64,000 nt of DNA, taken from the NCBI GenBank assembly GCA_016716665.1, contig JADJVH010000002.1:62001-126000 (forward strand). The letters are read 5' to 3'. The notes under the pieces are model-generated. The model saw nothing but the letters and a program-made list of their open reading frames with translations, was not told where the DNA came from and made no database searches. Below are positions 1 to 9,840 of the stretch, piece after piece. The position numbers and the translations under genes are program-made. The DNA comes from Candidatus Opimibacter iunctus (lineage in GTDB: Bacteria > Bacteroidota > Bacteroidia > Chitinophagales > Saprospiraceae). Within the stretch, counting starts at the first letter, position 1; each line of letters begins with the position of its first letter.

Positions 1-3000
1 GGTCCTGCTGCCAAAGATGGGTGCCGGTGGTGACATGTATAGATCAGAGATCGGAGGCGGATCATCTGATGCTTCAGGATTGATCGATGCGTATGCATTG
101 GGAGAGATATCCGGTGTGATCATATTGTAATAGAATCCTCCTCCAAGCCCGTTGAAGAATACTGGTGGTATAGGAGTGAGTAATATGCCCGGACTCATCC
201 GTACCATACCATCGATCATCCAGTAGCCATAATAATCAGGCGTACCAAAAGCACCATCATCAGGATCACCGGCATGGCCAAATGCCCCATTCATTGTGAC
301 ATTGAGTGCAGGACCAAGCCCTACTTCAATACCTCCATAGAAACCGGTAGTACCATCATCGGCGCGTGTGAGACAAAGCTGACCACTAAAGACGAAAGGC
401 TCGATCGCAAGACCTCGCAAGGTCGCACAGTTGAAGACCAGGTTGTCAGGCACAAAGCGATCTAACCCATGTTCATTGTTCAGGTTACTTACAATGCCCA
501 GGTTAGTACTCATTCCGAAGCCTTCAATGGCAGCATCAAGCGAGAGGTCGATCGTGAAATTGATGGAAATGGAGTTGCCCGTAAACCCGAGCGATATATC
601 CTCAAAGGAAATGGGGAATCCCTCAAGGGTCTCCTGCGGAGATGGTTCTGCATCAGATTCATCTGTCTCTCCATACCCTTCGAGATTTGGTTGGTCCCAT
701 TCCCACAAGGGTTGTGTAAGGTCTATTTCTTCTCCGCCGCACGATTGTGTGAGGGCCAGGCCGAAGCCAAACGAACTACCGGTACCATCATTGACCATCT
801 CCGGGGTGATAAAGCCTTCGTCCTTGTCGTAGTGCAACTGGAAGTCCGCGAGCTTCACTTTAAAGTCAGGGATTACATCCGGAACCTGCATGGAGGCAGG
901 CATTGCAGCCAGCACATCAATTGCTAATTGTCCTTTGAGGAATGTGGAAAGCTCAGTGTCATCCCCGTCAATCTCAAACTGGATGTATGAATTGTCACAC
1001 AATGAAGCTCTGGCCAATGATAAAGGAATGTCGATCGGATCATCCGGCGAAACCTGCGCGACCAGGCTATATCGGTCTTCTCCATTGAGGTCAAAGGTGG
1101 CTGCATAGTGGATGTAATTGTCTTCGCCCATGATCGGCGAATTGATAGTGCCGGCAACACGACTGTCATCAAGGACATTTTGAATGATCCGTAGGCGGAA
1201 GGTATCCAGGGAGATACCCCAGCCTTCAAGATTACCTTGTCGCCTGTCGATGAGGTTTGCAATGTCTACATCAAGCGTGATATTGGGGTCAAGGATGACG
1301 TTACCGACTTCAGCTCCAGCTCGTGTGCCTCCCATAAAATTTGGTGGTGCATTTAACCTGATCGTTTTCAGATAAAAGCCCTGCCAGGTCGCAGAGATAG
1401 AAGGATCTACATTGATACCGTCGCCATCATAGCCTTCCGGAAAATGGATGTCAAGGGGATTGTCTGCATCAGAAAGATCAAGCCATGCATCCTCTACTTC
1501 GAAACCCCAACCTCTGATACCCTTGAGTTGGAAGGGATCAATGGCGATACCACACATCAGGTGAAGCCCTGGTGCGATTTCGTCACCACGGTATCCATAT
1601 TCACTATCCTCTGGGGCCACTTCTCGATCCAGGATCATGGCAAAATGTCCCTCGACTCTACCTGTCCCTACGCGTCCATTTTCAAGATCAGGTACGATCA
1701 GATCTCTGTTGAAGGCCACATCACCGCGAAAGGCAAGGGATTTGATACCATCACAATCAATCTCGATATAGGAAGCTTCATTTTTAACAGTCTCTTCGCT
1801 CCCATAGGCACCTGAAATGGTATAGGTATGGCCACCATATCCATTAAAATCCATATCAATAGCCTGCGCAAGGATGTATTCGCCTCCGAATCCTCCTGGC
1901 GTGAGGCACACATCCGTTGCTCCTATGGTGAGCCATTTATTTGGAGACAAGGAATATAGATTCATTGCTGAAATCACATTGACGGAAGCCCGGTCCGCTT
2001 CGAATGTGAAGCCCGTAAGACCTATCGTAAACTCGCGTCCCTGTATATATTCTTTTAAGCCAAGCGGGACATTGGTTGGGGTGCCGTTGGCCATGTCCAA
2101 AACGCTGTGACTGGTTTCTATCCCCTGTGTGATAGCTTCCAGGTCCTGCGGCGATGGTTCGATATGATCTGTAAACAGTGCATGATGAATATCAGAAAGG
2201 GAGATATTGTTGACATCCTCTTCAGTGGCTATGGCAGTGCCATCATATACACGGTTTTGCCGGTTGATCTTTAGTGCCTGGAATGTGACATTGAGCTTGA
2301 CATCATTGAGAAAGGGGATAGGAATGACACCGGAACCATAGTACCCGGAAGGGCCACTCGTGGTGATGACCGGATCATGAATTTCAAAATTGCCGATATA
2401 GATGATATCAAAGTCATCCTCATTGCTATTGTTGCGCTGGATGTTGTCCGTAAAGTAGCAGTTCTCCACACATTCAGAGATGACCACCTCTTCATCTTCT
2501 TCTCCATCACCATCCTCGTCATTGAAGGCATACCAGAAGGTTCGGATTTCAGAATATCCATCGTTGGGGATGATGATTTCATTTGATACATCTGTACTCC
2601 GGATGCGTATGCCATACTTGTGTCCGGGTATCATATCCGGATCGCTCCCCATGCCATTGTACATGTAGTTGTTTGACGTAGTTTCAAACTCCAGGACAGG
2701 CGGGACTCCGGGATCCATAAACAACTGCATCAGGTCCTGGTCCTGGTATTCGGTCAGATCAATCATCTTCATCTCATAGGTGATATCCTGGTACTTGATA
2801 GGATCACTCAGGTTTAAAAACCAGTTGATGGGAAAGGATGGATTGGGCAATTCCGGAATCACTTCTTCTTCCATCGGTATGGTGATCTCCGTCTGATCTG
2901 CATAGAAAATATTGAATTCAAAAGAGCAACCAACGGATAGTTCTTTTCCAGTCTGGAAATCTCTGGCGGTGAGGCAGAATACATAGTTGCCTTCGGGGAG

Positions 3001-3393
3001 CATACCACTGATATTGAGATCGGTGATAGGGATACCATTGAGGACGATATCAGAGGAGTCCATGGTGGAATTGATCTCGCTGAGTTCAAGGCCACTGATT
3101 ACACGCACACCGGAGGCTGGTATCGAAAATGCCGTCGGTGGCTTGTAGGTAGGTTTTACTCTAGTGACGACGCCATTGTCAGTTCCAAACAGTCCACCCG
3201 TGAGATAGATCTCCTGTTCATTCTCCGTATAGTTGATGATCGTCAGGGAGTACAGATCTGGGGCATAGTAATAGGCTGCAAATTCCCTTGGGTAGGGTGG
3301 GGGGAAATTGACGATGATTTCCAGGGGTCGCTGTGCGATGAGTATCGATGAGAGGCTGACAAGTGTCAGGAGGATGGTTAAATGTTTTTTCAT
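1..3393 (-). CDS. Very large secreted protein with TANFOR-like N-terminus (3' end outside window)
   Basis: The minus frame is open from the ATG at 3393 to the window edge, giving 1131 residues with no stop. It begins with a signal peptide (MKKHLTILLTLVSL..., cut near AQ at residue 21). Residues 22-165 (PPPYPREFAAYY, then a GLFGTDNGV segment, then LPEGNYVFCLTARDF) resemble the TANFOR domain of large Bacteroidota surface proteins; this comes from memory and no profile was run. The rest is rich in Asp, Gly and beta-strand-like segments with few cysteines, and no enzyme motif is visible. The start lies 5 bp after the stop of the barrel-like gene, so the two are probably co-transcribed. A secreted or surface role is inferred; the substrate is unknown. 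Confidence 0.75.
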   Translation of the reverse strand, partial: MKKHLTILLTLVSLSSILIAQRPLEIIVNFPPPYPREFAAYYYAPDLYSLTIINYTENEQEIYLTGGLFGTDNGVVTRVKPTYKPPTAFSIPASGVRVISGLELSEINSTMDSSDIVLNGIPITDLNISGMLPEGNYVFCLTARDFQTGKELSVGCSFEFNIFYADQTEITIPMEEEVIPELPNPSFPINWFLNLSDPIKYQDITYEMKMIDLTEYQDQDLMQLFMDPGVPPVLEFETTSNNYMYNGMGSDPDMIPGHKYGIRIRSTDVSNEIIIPNDGYSEIRTFWYAFNDEDGDGEEDEEVVISECVENCYFTDNIQRNNSNEDDFDIIYIGNFEIHDPVITTSGPSGYYGSGVIPIPFLNDVKLNVTFQALKINRQNRVYDGTAIATEEDVNNISLSDIHHALFTDHIEPSPQDLEAITQGIETSHSVLDMANGTPTNVPLGLKEYIQGREFTIGLTGFTFEADRASVNVISAMNLYSLSPNKWLTIGATDVCLTPGGFGGEYILAQAIDMDFNGYGGHTYTISGAYGSEETVKNEASYIEIDCDGIKSLAFRGDVAFNRDLIVPDLENGRVGTGRVEGHFAMILDREVAPEDSEYGYRGDEIAPGLHLMCGIAIDPFQLKGIRGWGFEVEDAWLDLSDADNPLDIHFPEGYDGDGINVDPSISATWQGFYLKTIRLNAPPNFMGGTRAGAEVGNVILDPNITLDVDIANLIDRRQGNLEGWGISLDTFRLRIIQNVLDDSRVAGTINSPIMGEDNYIHYAATFDLNGEDRYSLVAQVSPDDPIDIPLSLARASLCDNSYIQFEIDGDDTELSTFLKGQLAIDVLAAMPASMQVPDVIPDFKVKLADFQLHYDKDEGFITPEMVNDGTGSSFGFGLALTQSCGGEEIDLTQPLWEWDQPNLEGYGETDESDAEPSPQETLEGFPISFEDISLGFTGNSISINFTIDLSLDAAIEGFGMSTNLGIVSNLNNEHGLDRFVPDNLVFNCATLRGLAIEPFVFSGQLCLTRADDGTTGFYGGIEVGLGPALNVTMNGAFGHAGDPDDGAFGTPDYYGYWMIDGMVRMSPGILLTPIPPVFFNGLGGGFYYNMITPDISPNAYASINPEASDDPPPISDLYMSPPAPIFGSRT

Positions 3394-3398
3394 AGCGA

Positions 3399-5072
3399 TC
3401 AAAAGCCAAGTTTTTGAGTATACTGTATTCTGCCGCGAATCTCTGAGAAGGCGTCTTCGATGATAGTCTGGTTGCTGATATGCTGGAGGCTGACATTGAA
3501 GGTGCCTGATTTGTATGGGGTATATCCGATGCCAACCCGGCTGGAAATCGAATACCCATTCTTGAATTGATCGATATCATTCCGGCTATAATTGGAACCC
3601 AGGCTCAGGTTGACTTTCTTTTCAAAGAATGTCTTGCTCACAGTCAATCCTCCCCCTATTCGCTCCTGCCTGCTGGATGGGTAGTGATAGCTGTTGTAGT
3701 TGATAGATGGTGAAACCCTCAACTCAAGATCAGTAAACATCTGGGTATAAGAGGCACTGATCATATCCGTAGTCAGGTTGTCCAGTCTTTCGACCGGGCT
3801 ATTGTCTGTGATCGTAGTGCGGCCCCCATAGAATGCGATGGACTTATCGCGCGATGTACCTATCGTGTAGTTGGCCGTCAATCCAAAATTTGCAGATGTA
3901 GTGGCCAGTCGCAATGTGTCGTTGATGACTTGCAAGCCCGATTCAGAGTTTTGGGTATAGTTGCTGTACCTCAGGGAGAGTACCAACGGATCGATCGGCA
4001 TGAGGGTGACATTGGCAGAACCGATCACACGTGTCGATGTCACCGACTGATGATCATAGAGGTTGTTGTGTTCAAAGCCCAGGTTTCCTGAAAATCTGAA
4101 CTGGCCTTTGCGTGATGCGGTACTGAACTGTGCAGTGATATTTTCTATATCGTTGTAGAAGTAGTCAGTGGTGAGTGTGCTGTAAAATGGTTCTACGCGT
4201 TTGTATTGCAGTCCGATCGTATTGCGCTTGATACGGATTCGCAATCCGGCATCACCTGCAAGGGCAAACCTTGAAGAGGCATTCAGGGTATATACATTTT
4301 CCAGATGATCTATATCCGGCGTATAGAGTGATTCCAGGTTTGTGTTTTCTGTATAGCCACTGGCCGCCACATTACCATAGAGGTCTATTTTCTTAATGAT
4401 CCTGATCTTGAAAGATGAACCGACGATGACATTTTCCTTTGGTTCGTAAGCATAGTAATATGGATTTGGCTGGTCCTCATCTACACCTGGTGTGTTGGTG
4501 TCATCCCATGCCTTGATGACCATCAGGTCAAGGTAGCTTTGGTCAGATCCGAATCCGATTTTTCCTCCATAGGCGATGCGATCATAGATTGGAATCGTGG
4601 ATGCACCATAGACGACGGAATCCTGCACCGCCAGCAAGTTTTTAAATTTTCCATAGAAGCCACTCAATCGGAATTTGCCTGGCGACAATTCGACTCCTCC
4701 ACCAAGGAAGGTCCTGCCAGCCAATGTGTATGGGGAGAAGGTCATGCTGCGCCAGCCTGCGTGAACTGTGATCCATTTGTAGTATGGGCTGATGCCAAAC
4801 TGATTGAATGAAGCTCCATAGCTGAGCTGCTGGTCCCGAAACGAAAATGAGAATGGAAAGGAAATACCTGCCAGTTGGAAACTCGCATTGCCGCTGAGTT
4901 GCCAGGAGGAAGGGCTTCGCCTCGGATCGATGCCGTTGACATCATAGAAATCCGTAGCCAGGCGAATCGATCCTGCCAGGCCAACCGGATGCTTGCCGAT
5001 CTCCTCAATGTTTTGCGAAAGTGCAATGAATGGAAGCAATGCTAATATGAAAAGGACAGGCAACGATCTCAT
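3399..5072 (-). CDS. Outer-membrane beta-barrel-like protein, 557 aa
   Basis: The product starts with a clear signal peptide (MRSLPVLFILALLPFIALSQ). The mature part is built of alternating polar and aromatic strands such as FPFSFSFRDQQLSYGASF and repeated N-Y/S-Y motifs, and it ends in a phenylalanine (QKLGF). These are typical of an outer-membrane barrel inserted by the BAM machinery. No conserved family was recognised. It sits between the TSP3/T9SS protein upstream (34 bp gap) and the giant secreted protein downstream (5 bp gap), all on the same strand. It may therefore be a surface anchor or export partner for one of them. That role is inferred from position only. Confidence 0.75.
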   Translation of the reverse strand: MRSLPVLFILALLPFIALSQNIEEIGKHPVGLAGSIRLATDFYDVNGIDPRRSPSSWQLSGNASFQLAGISFPFSFSFRDQQLSYGASFNQFGISPYYKWITVHAGWRSMTFSPYTLAGRTFLGGGVELSPGKFRLSGFYGKFKNLLAVQDSVVYGASTIPIYDRIAYGGKIGFGSDQSYLDLMVIKAWDDTNTPGVDEDQPNPYYYAYEPKENVIVGSSFKIRIIKKIDLYGNVAASGYTENTNLESLYTPDIDHLENVYTLNASSRFALAGDAGLRIRIKRNTIGLQYKRVEPFYSTLTTDYFYNDIENITAQFSTASRKGQFRFSGNLGFEHNNLYDHQSVTSTRVIGSANVTLMPIDPLVLSLRYSNYTQNSESGLQVINDTLRLATTSANFGLTANYTIGTSRDKSIAFYGGRTTITDNSPVERLDNLTTDMISASYTQMFTDLELRVSPSINYNSYHYPSSRQERIGGGLTVSKTFFEKKVNLSLGSNYSRNDIDQFKNGYSISSRVGIGYTPYKSGTFNVSLQHISNQTIIEDAFSEIRGRIQYTQKLGF

Positions 5073-5106
5073 GAGGACAATTTTTATTTCAGGGATGTCT
5101 ATTTGA

Positions 5107-6378
5107 TTATCGGTTGTGCAGTACTATCAACCTGGCATCCATGATATGATCATTTCCATGGTATAGCCTGATGACATACATGCCTGCTGGGAAGTCTTTG
5201 GTAGTAAGCGTTGCAAATGTTTCATTCCATACCGGAGTGAGTTCGAAGCTCATGCCTTGTTGAGTATGGCAAACAATGCGGTCAGGGACGATTGATGCAT
5301 TGCTCCATTTGACGTAGGTGGTTTCGTCTGCAGGGTTTGGATAGATTGCTATCTGCGTTTCATCGACTCGCTGGTCAGCATTGATATCGCAGATATCTCC
5401 GAGGCCATCGCCATCCGAATCCGCCTGGTCTGGATTTGCATCGAGCGGACAGTTGTCAGTAACATCTGGTATGCCATCATTGTCGTCGTCGTCATCACAT
5501 ATATCCCCGATGCTATCCTGGTCGTGATCGGCCTGATCGGTATTGGAGTTTTGCGGACAATTGTCTTCCTGGTCTGAAATACCATCGCCGTCCATATCAT
5601 TTTCGCAAGCATCTCCTACGCCATCGCTGTTCGTATCTGCCTGGTCTGTGTTGGGCACCAACGGACAGTTGTCTGCTTCATCACCAATTGTGTCATTGTC
5701 ATCATCAGAGTCACATACATTGCCAACACCATCGTTGTCAGTATCTACCTGATCTGTGTTTGCGATCAGAGGACAGTTGTCACTGAGGTCTGCAATACTG
5801 TCATTATCATCATCATCGTCACAGGCATCACCCTGGCCGTCTCCGTCATTGTCTGATTGATCATTGTTGACGACCAACGGGCAGTTGTCTGACAAGTCAG
5901 GTATGAGGTCGTTGTCATCATCTTCATCACAGGCATTACCTGCTCCATCTCCATCAGTATCAGTCTGCATGGGGTTTGGTACGACAGGACAGTTGTCGAG
6001 CGCATCAGGGATGCCATCGCCATCAGTATCATTTTCACACACGTCTCCTTCTCCATCCTCGTCAGCATCGAGCTGGTCTGCATTTGGAGCAAAAGGACAA
6101 TTGTCAGTCAGGTCTGGTATACCATCATTATCATCATCCTCATCGCATGCATCGCCCAGTCCGTCTTCATCATTATCCGCCTGGTCACTGTTTGGGTTTA
6201 AGCGGCAATTGTCACTGATATCCAGGATGCCATCATTATCATCATCCGGGTCACAAACATTTCCGGTGCCGTCACTATCGTTGTCGTTTTGTGCGGGATT
6301 TGGTTGTAAGGGGCAGTTGTCTGCGGTATCCGGAATTTCATCGTTATCATCATCTTCGTCACACATTTCCCAGGCCAT
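5107..6378 (-). CDS. C-terminal part of frameshifted TSP3-repeat protein with T9SS sorting domain
   Basis: This frame continues the protein encoded at 6359-9577. It carries nine more thrombospondin type 3 repeats (DxDxDG...DNCP...NxDQ...GxxCD), residues about 1-325. A C-terminal domain of about 75 residues follows (IAIYPNPADETTYVKW ... PAGMYVIRLYHG), the hallmark of type A T9SS sorting domains. The nominal first residues MAWEM do not fit the repeat and arise only from the shifted frame, so this is not an independent gene. Restoring two bases in the TG run near 6362-6366 would give one protein of about 1490 residues. As it stands, this fragment has the secretion tail but no signal peptide. Confidence 0.85.
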   Translation of the reverse strand: MAWEMCDEDDDNDEIPDTADNCPLQPNPAQNDNDSDGTGNVCDPDDDNDGILDISDNCRLNPNSDQADNDEDGLGDACDEDDDNDGIPDLTDNCPFAPNADQLDADEDGEGDVCENDTDGDGIPDALDNCPVVPNPMQTDTDGDGAGNACDEDDDNDLIPDLSDNCPLVVNNDQSDNDGDGQGDACDDDDDNDSIADLSDNCPLIANTDQVDTDNDGVGNVCDSDDDNDTIGDEADNCPLVPNTDQADTNSDGVGDACENDMDGDGISDQEDNCPQNSNTDQADHDQDSIGDICDDDDDNDGIPDVTDNCPLDANPDQADSDGDGLGDICDINADQRVDETQIAIYPNPADETTYVKWSNASIVPDRIVCHTQQGMSFELTPVWNETFATLTTKDFPAGMYVIRLYHGNDHIMDARLIVLHNR

Positions 6379-7545
6379 CTAGGTCTGTATCCACCTGGTC
6401 TGCATTGGCTGTAAAGTGACAGTTGTCTGCTGTATCCAGGATGCCATCATTGTCATCATCCTCATCACATACGTTACCCAGCCCATCATTGTCATTGTCA
6501 GCCTGGCCGGTATTGGGGATCAACGGGCAATTGTCCACATTATCAGCGATACCATCTCCGTCAACGTCATCTTCACATGCATCGCCTGTGCCATCACTAT
6601 CCGCATCAGCCTGGTCGGGGTTAGGGACTGTTGGGCAGTTGTCCTCAGCATTGAGGATGCCATCGCCGTCAGTATCATTTTCACAGGCATCCCCTATAAA
6701 ATCGCCATCCTGGTCTTCCTGGCCGGGGTTTGGGGTAAACTGACAATTATCCTCAACATCGACTATGCCATCATTGTCATCATCGTTATCGCAAGGATTG
6801 CCTGAACCATCGTTGTCTGCATCAAGTTGCAGAGGATTTGGAGTATATGGACAGTTGTCCATGGTATCAGGGATGCCATCGTTGTCATCATCGTCATCAC
6901 ATTCGTTGCCCAGGCCATCACCATCCTGATCTACCTGCTCTATATTGGAGATAAACGGGCAATTGTCATTGGTGTCCGGGATACCATCATTGTCATCATC
7001 CGTATCACAGGCATTTCCCTGGCCATCATTGTCATTGTCATTCTGGCCAGGATTGGCAGTCAGAGGACAATTGTCATCGTTATCCAGGATGCCATCATTG
7101 TCATCGTCATCATCACATGCATTGCCTGTGCCATCATCATCTGTATCTTCCTGATCGGTGTTAGATACAAAGGGACAGTTGTCGTTGCTATCTAGTATCC
7201 CATCATTGTCATCATCTGTATCGCATGCATTGCCCATGCCGTCATTATCATTATCGTTCTGTGCCTGATTGGGAGTCAGCGGGCAATTGTCATTTGCATC
7301 ACTGATGCCATCGTTGTCATCATCATTGTCACATGCATTACCATTGCCATCATCATCGGTATCCATCTGATCCGCGTTTACGATGAGCGGACAATTGTCA
7401 TTGATGTCCGTGATGCCATCATTGTCATCATCCGGATCACAAGCATTGCCCAGTCCATCATCATCTGTATCTATCTGCTGTGGATTTGGGACCTGGGGGC
7501 AATTGTCTTCCAGGTCTGGTATGCCGTCTCCGTCAGTATCCGGAG
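5390..7545 (-). repeat. Array of about 20 TSP3-coding repeats of 108 bp
   Basis: Twenty DNC-containing 36-residue units are encoded head to tail, 11 in the upstream frame and 9 in the downstream frame. Short words such as rc-ATCATTGTCATCATC recur at roughly 108-bp spacing. The DNA copies are diverged rather than identical. On the opposite strand the array produces long serine-rich open frames that are artefacts. Confidence 0.9.
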
Positions 7546-9577
7546 TCAGATCCTCATCCAGGGTGACCATGATGATCAGTGGGAGGTCAGGGCAGACCGG
7601 GGACCCATGGAATACAGCTTCAAATGGATAGGTACCCTCGCTATAGCCTGAGATATCCTTGAAGGTGTTCGTTGCAGCAATATAAGTCCCGATATCATCT
7701 CCCTGCGCAGGCTCAGTAAAGACATTACCGACTATGGATACCATGAACGGCGGATCTCCGATCAATGCAGGTGAGAATGTCCCGCCAGGCCATGTAGCGA
7801 TAGGTTGGAGGATGATTTCGTTGTTGGTGATGTTGTCACTTTCCGGGTTAAAGGATTCCGGCATGTCATGGATGATCCCATTGTTCGTGAGTTGTCCAGA
7901 TATAGCATGCATACCGCCTTCATAGAGTGAAGTCAACAGGCCAATGTTGGTCAGTAAACCTCCTGCGTTGAGATTGATTTTATTTTCTGTGGTGACTTCC
8001 CCGCAGAGATTGATATTCAATGAACCTCCATTACTGATGTGCAGGCCGGCATTGGCGCCCATGATGTTGATCCGGGCCTTAGTGTCAAATGCACCGGAGG
8101 TCTGGATACCATTCCCGTTGATGCCCGGACCTATCTCAATGATCGATGTATTGGCAAAGTTTCCTGTATTGTTGATCCCGTGCTCGGTGGTATTGGATAT
8201 TTCGATCCTTGAACCCTCCATTGATGTCATGTTGCCATTGTTGACTATGCCGGATAGCCCTGTATTGGCGATGATCCAGAGCAAACTATCGCATATATAG
8301 CTTGTGCCAGAGCTGATCATGCCATTTTTAGCAATGCCATTGGTAAATTGCATCACACCATCAAAAGTGGCCATGCCATCATTCCTGAAAGCAGCATCAG
8401 CTACATTGCTGATATTGATCATAGATGTTCCAAAGCTGGTGAATAGTCCTGTGGCTTCATTACGTATGCCATAATTGGAAGTCCCATTGATGACGAGATC
8501 GCCATATACATTTACAATACCTGAATTGGCCAGGGCATTGCCCGTCACTCCATTCCATGTAAAGGTTGCGCCATGTTCGATGGTCAATTGTCCAGGCGAG
8601 TTCATGATGATGGTTGCAGTTGATATAGGGAATCTGACACCCTGGGGATTGGAGGGTATGATGATCTGGTCATTTCCATTGGGTACGCTCTCGATATAAG
8701 CCCAGTTGTTAGCAACACCTATTGCTGTGCTTGTACAACCAGTCCACACACCATAATTGGAGGTGGTAGTGACATGCCCTGTGTTTGTACCGATGGTAAA
8801 TGTTCCGCCTCCAAGGTTAAAGACTACACCATTGTTTTCGGAGATGGTTGAGTTTTCAGCAGAGGATTCAAAGATGGTGCCATCGTTGATCAGGTGATCA
8901 CAGTTGATGCGGTTGGTGCTGGTATGCATGTTAGCGCAAGGCATATTGAATACTTCTCCTCCGGAGTTGCTATTGATAAATGCAGCTCCGAGTGCATTAT
9001 TTGCCCTGATGGTGCCTTCATTGGTCACGGTGCCACCCACATTGTTGATGCCCCTGAATCCTATACCTGATCCGAAGATTATTTCACCTGCAGGTTGGAT
9101 GGTCAGGGTTGCTCCTGAAGTGTTACGGATAGCGGATTCATTGATCTGTGTCGCGATACTGAGGTCACCGATGACATTGAGTGTGCCATTGTTTACGATA
9201 CCATCGCCTTCAGCTCCGGAGCCTCCTGTGTCTGTGATATTGATTGTGCCCTGCCCGAAAACCAGGATGGACCCATCGTTGATGATCCCATCGGTATTTT
9301 GATTAGGATCTATATTGAGTGTCCCTAGCACCCAAAGTGTTGCGCCCGGATCGGTGATGGAGATGCTACCACAATTGGCGATAACATTAAGGTTGATACT
9401 GACGCGGTCACCATTTCCTGGGATCAATACGTCTTGTGATGGAAATGGGACGACACCCAGGTCCCAGTTGGAGGCGACGTTCCAATTACCAACGCCTCCG
9501 ATCCAGGTATTGAGGCTTTGAGCCTGGAGACAGAGTGAAAAGGAAAGACTGAGGGCTAATGCGTAGAGAGATTTCAT
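6359..9577 (-). CDS. Secreted beta-helix/thrombospondin type 3 repeat protein, truncated by frameshift
   Basis: The ATG at 9577 opens a signal peptide (MKSLYALALSLSFSLCLQAQ) and is preferred over a TTG 27 bases upstream. Residues 21-670 start with a WxGGxGNWxxASNW motif and continue with repeated short strands of the type NNGTLxVxG, suggesting a right-handed beta-helix stalk. From about residue 680 there are eleven 36-residue calcium-binding TSP3 repeats rich in Asp with one DNC per unit. The frame ends at GLGNV followed by TGA, exactly where the repeat should read GLGNVCDEDDD. The next frame continues in register, so a two-base loss has separated stalk and repeats from the T9SS tail. In the family such proteins are surface adhesins or matrix proteins; that role is inferred here. 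Confidence 0.85.
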   Translation of the reverse strand: MKSLYALALSLSFSLCLQAQSLNTWIGGVGNWNVASNWDLGVVPFPSQDVLIPGNGDRVSINLNVIANCGSISITDPGATLWVLGTLNIDPNQNTDGIINDGSILVFGQGTINITDTGGSGAEGDGIVNNGTLNVIGDLSIATQINESAIRNTSGATLTIQPAGEIIFGSGIGFRGINNVGGTVTNEGTIRANNALGAAFINSNSGGEVFNMPCANMHTSTNRINCDHLINDGTIFESSAENSTISENNGVVFNLGGGTFTIGTNTGHVTTTSNYGVWTGCTSTAIGVANNWAYIESVPNGNDQIIIPSNPQGVRFPISTATIIMNSPGQLTIEHGATFTWNGVTGNALANSGIVNVYGDLVINGTSNYGIRNEATGLFTSFGTSMINISNVADAAFRNDGMATFDGVMQFTNGIAKNGMISSGTSYICDSLLWIIANTGLSGIVNNGNMTSMEGSRIEISNTTEHGINNTGNFANTSIIEIGPGINGNGIQTSGAFDTKARINIMGANAGLHISNGGSLNINLCGEVTTENKINLNAGGLLTNIGLLTSLYEGGMHAISGQLTNNGIIHDMPESFNPESDNITNNEIILQPIATWPGGTFSPALIGDPPFMVSIVGNVFTEPAQGDDIGTYIAATNTFKDISGYSEGTYPFEAVFHGSPVCPDLPLIIMVTLDEDLTPDTDGDGIPDLEDNCPQVPNPQQIDTDDDGLGNACDPDDDNDGITDINDNCPLIVNADQMDTDDDGNGNACDNDDDNDGISDANDNCPLTPNQAQNDNDNDGMGNACDTDDDNDGILDSNDNCPFVSNTDQEDTDDDGTGNACDDDDDNDGILDNDDNCPLTANPGQNDNDNDGQGNACDTDDDNDGIPDTNDNCPFISNIEQVDQDGDGLGNECDDDDDNDGIPDTMDNCPYTPNPLQLDADNDGSGNPCDNDDDNDGIVDVEDNCQFTPNPGQEDQDGDFIGDACENDTDGDGILNAEDNCPTVPNPDQADADSDGTGDACEDDVDGDGIADNVDNCPLIPNTGQADNDNDGLGNVCDEDDDNDGILDTADNCHFTANADQVDTDLDGLGNV

Positions 9578-9840
9578 GGAGCAGTTTGATTTTATGTAAA
9601 GCAAAACTCCGTTGATTTCAAAAGGGCCGTTTCACCTAAAAGGATGAATTTGGCCGATAAAGCCAGAGTTTTGGGCACAGACAACACCTAACGATGGTTT
9701 CCTGAAACTGTTGGGTTTGTCTATTCAAGATTGGTTATGCAAAAGGGGGCGGCGGCTGATATAGGCCGGAAATACATTATGCGTTTTTATAATATATGTT
9801 GAAATGGTTACTTTTACCGGATTAACAGGAAAAGCAACCC

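Noticed and set aside
5543..7154. Serine-rich open frames opposite the TSP3 array
   Set aside because: They are antisense shadows of Asp-codon-rich repeats.
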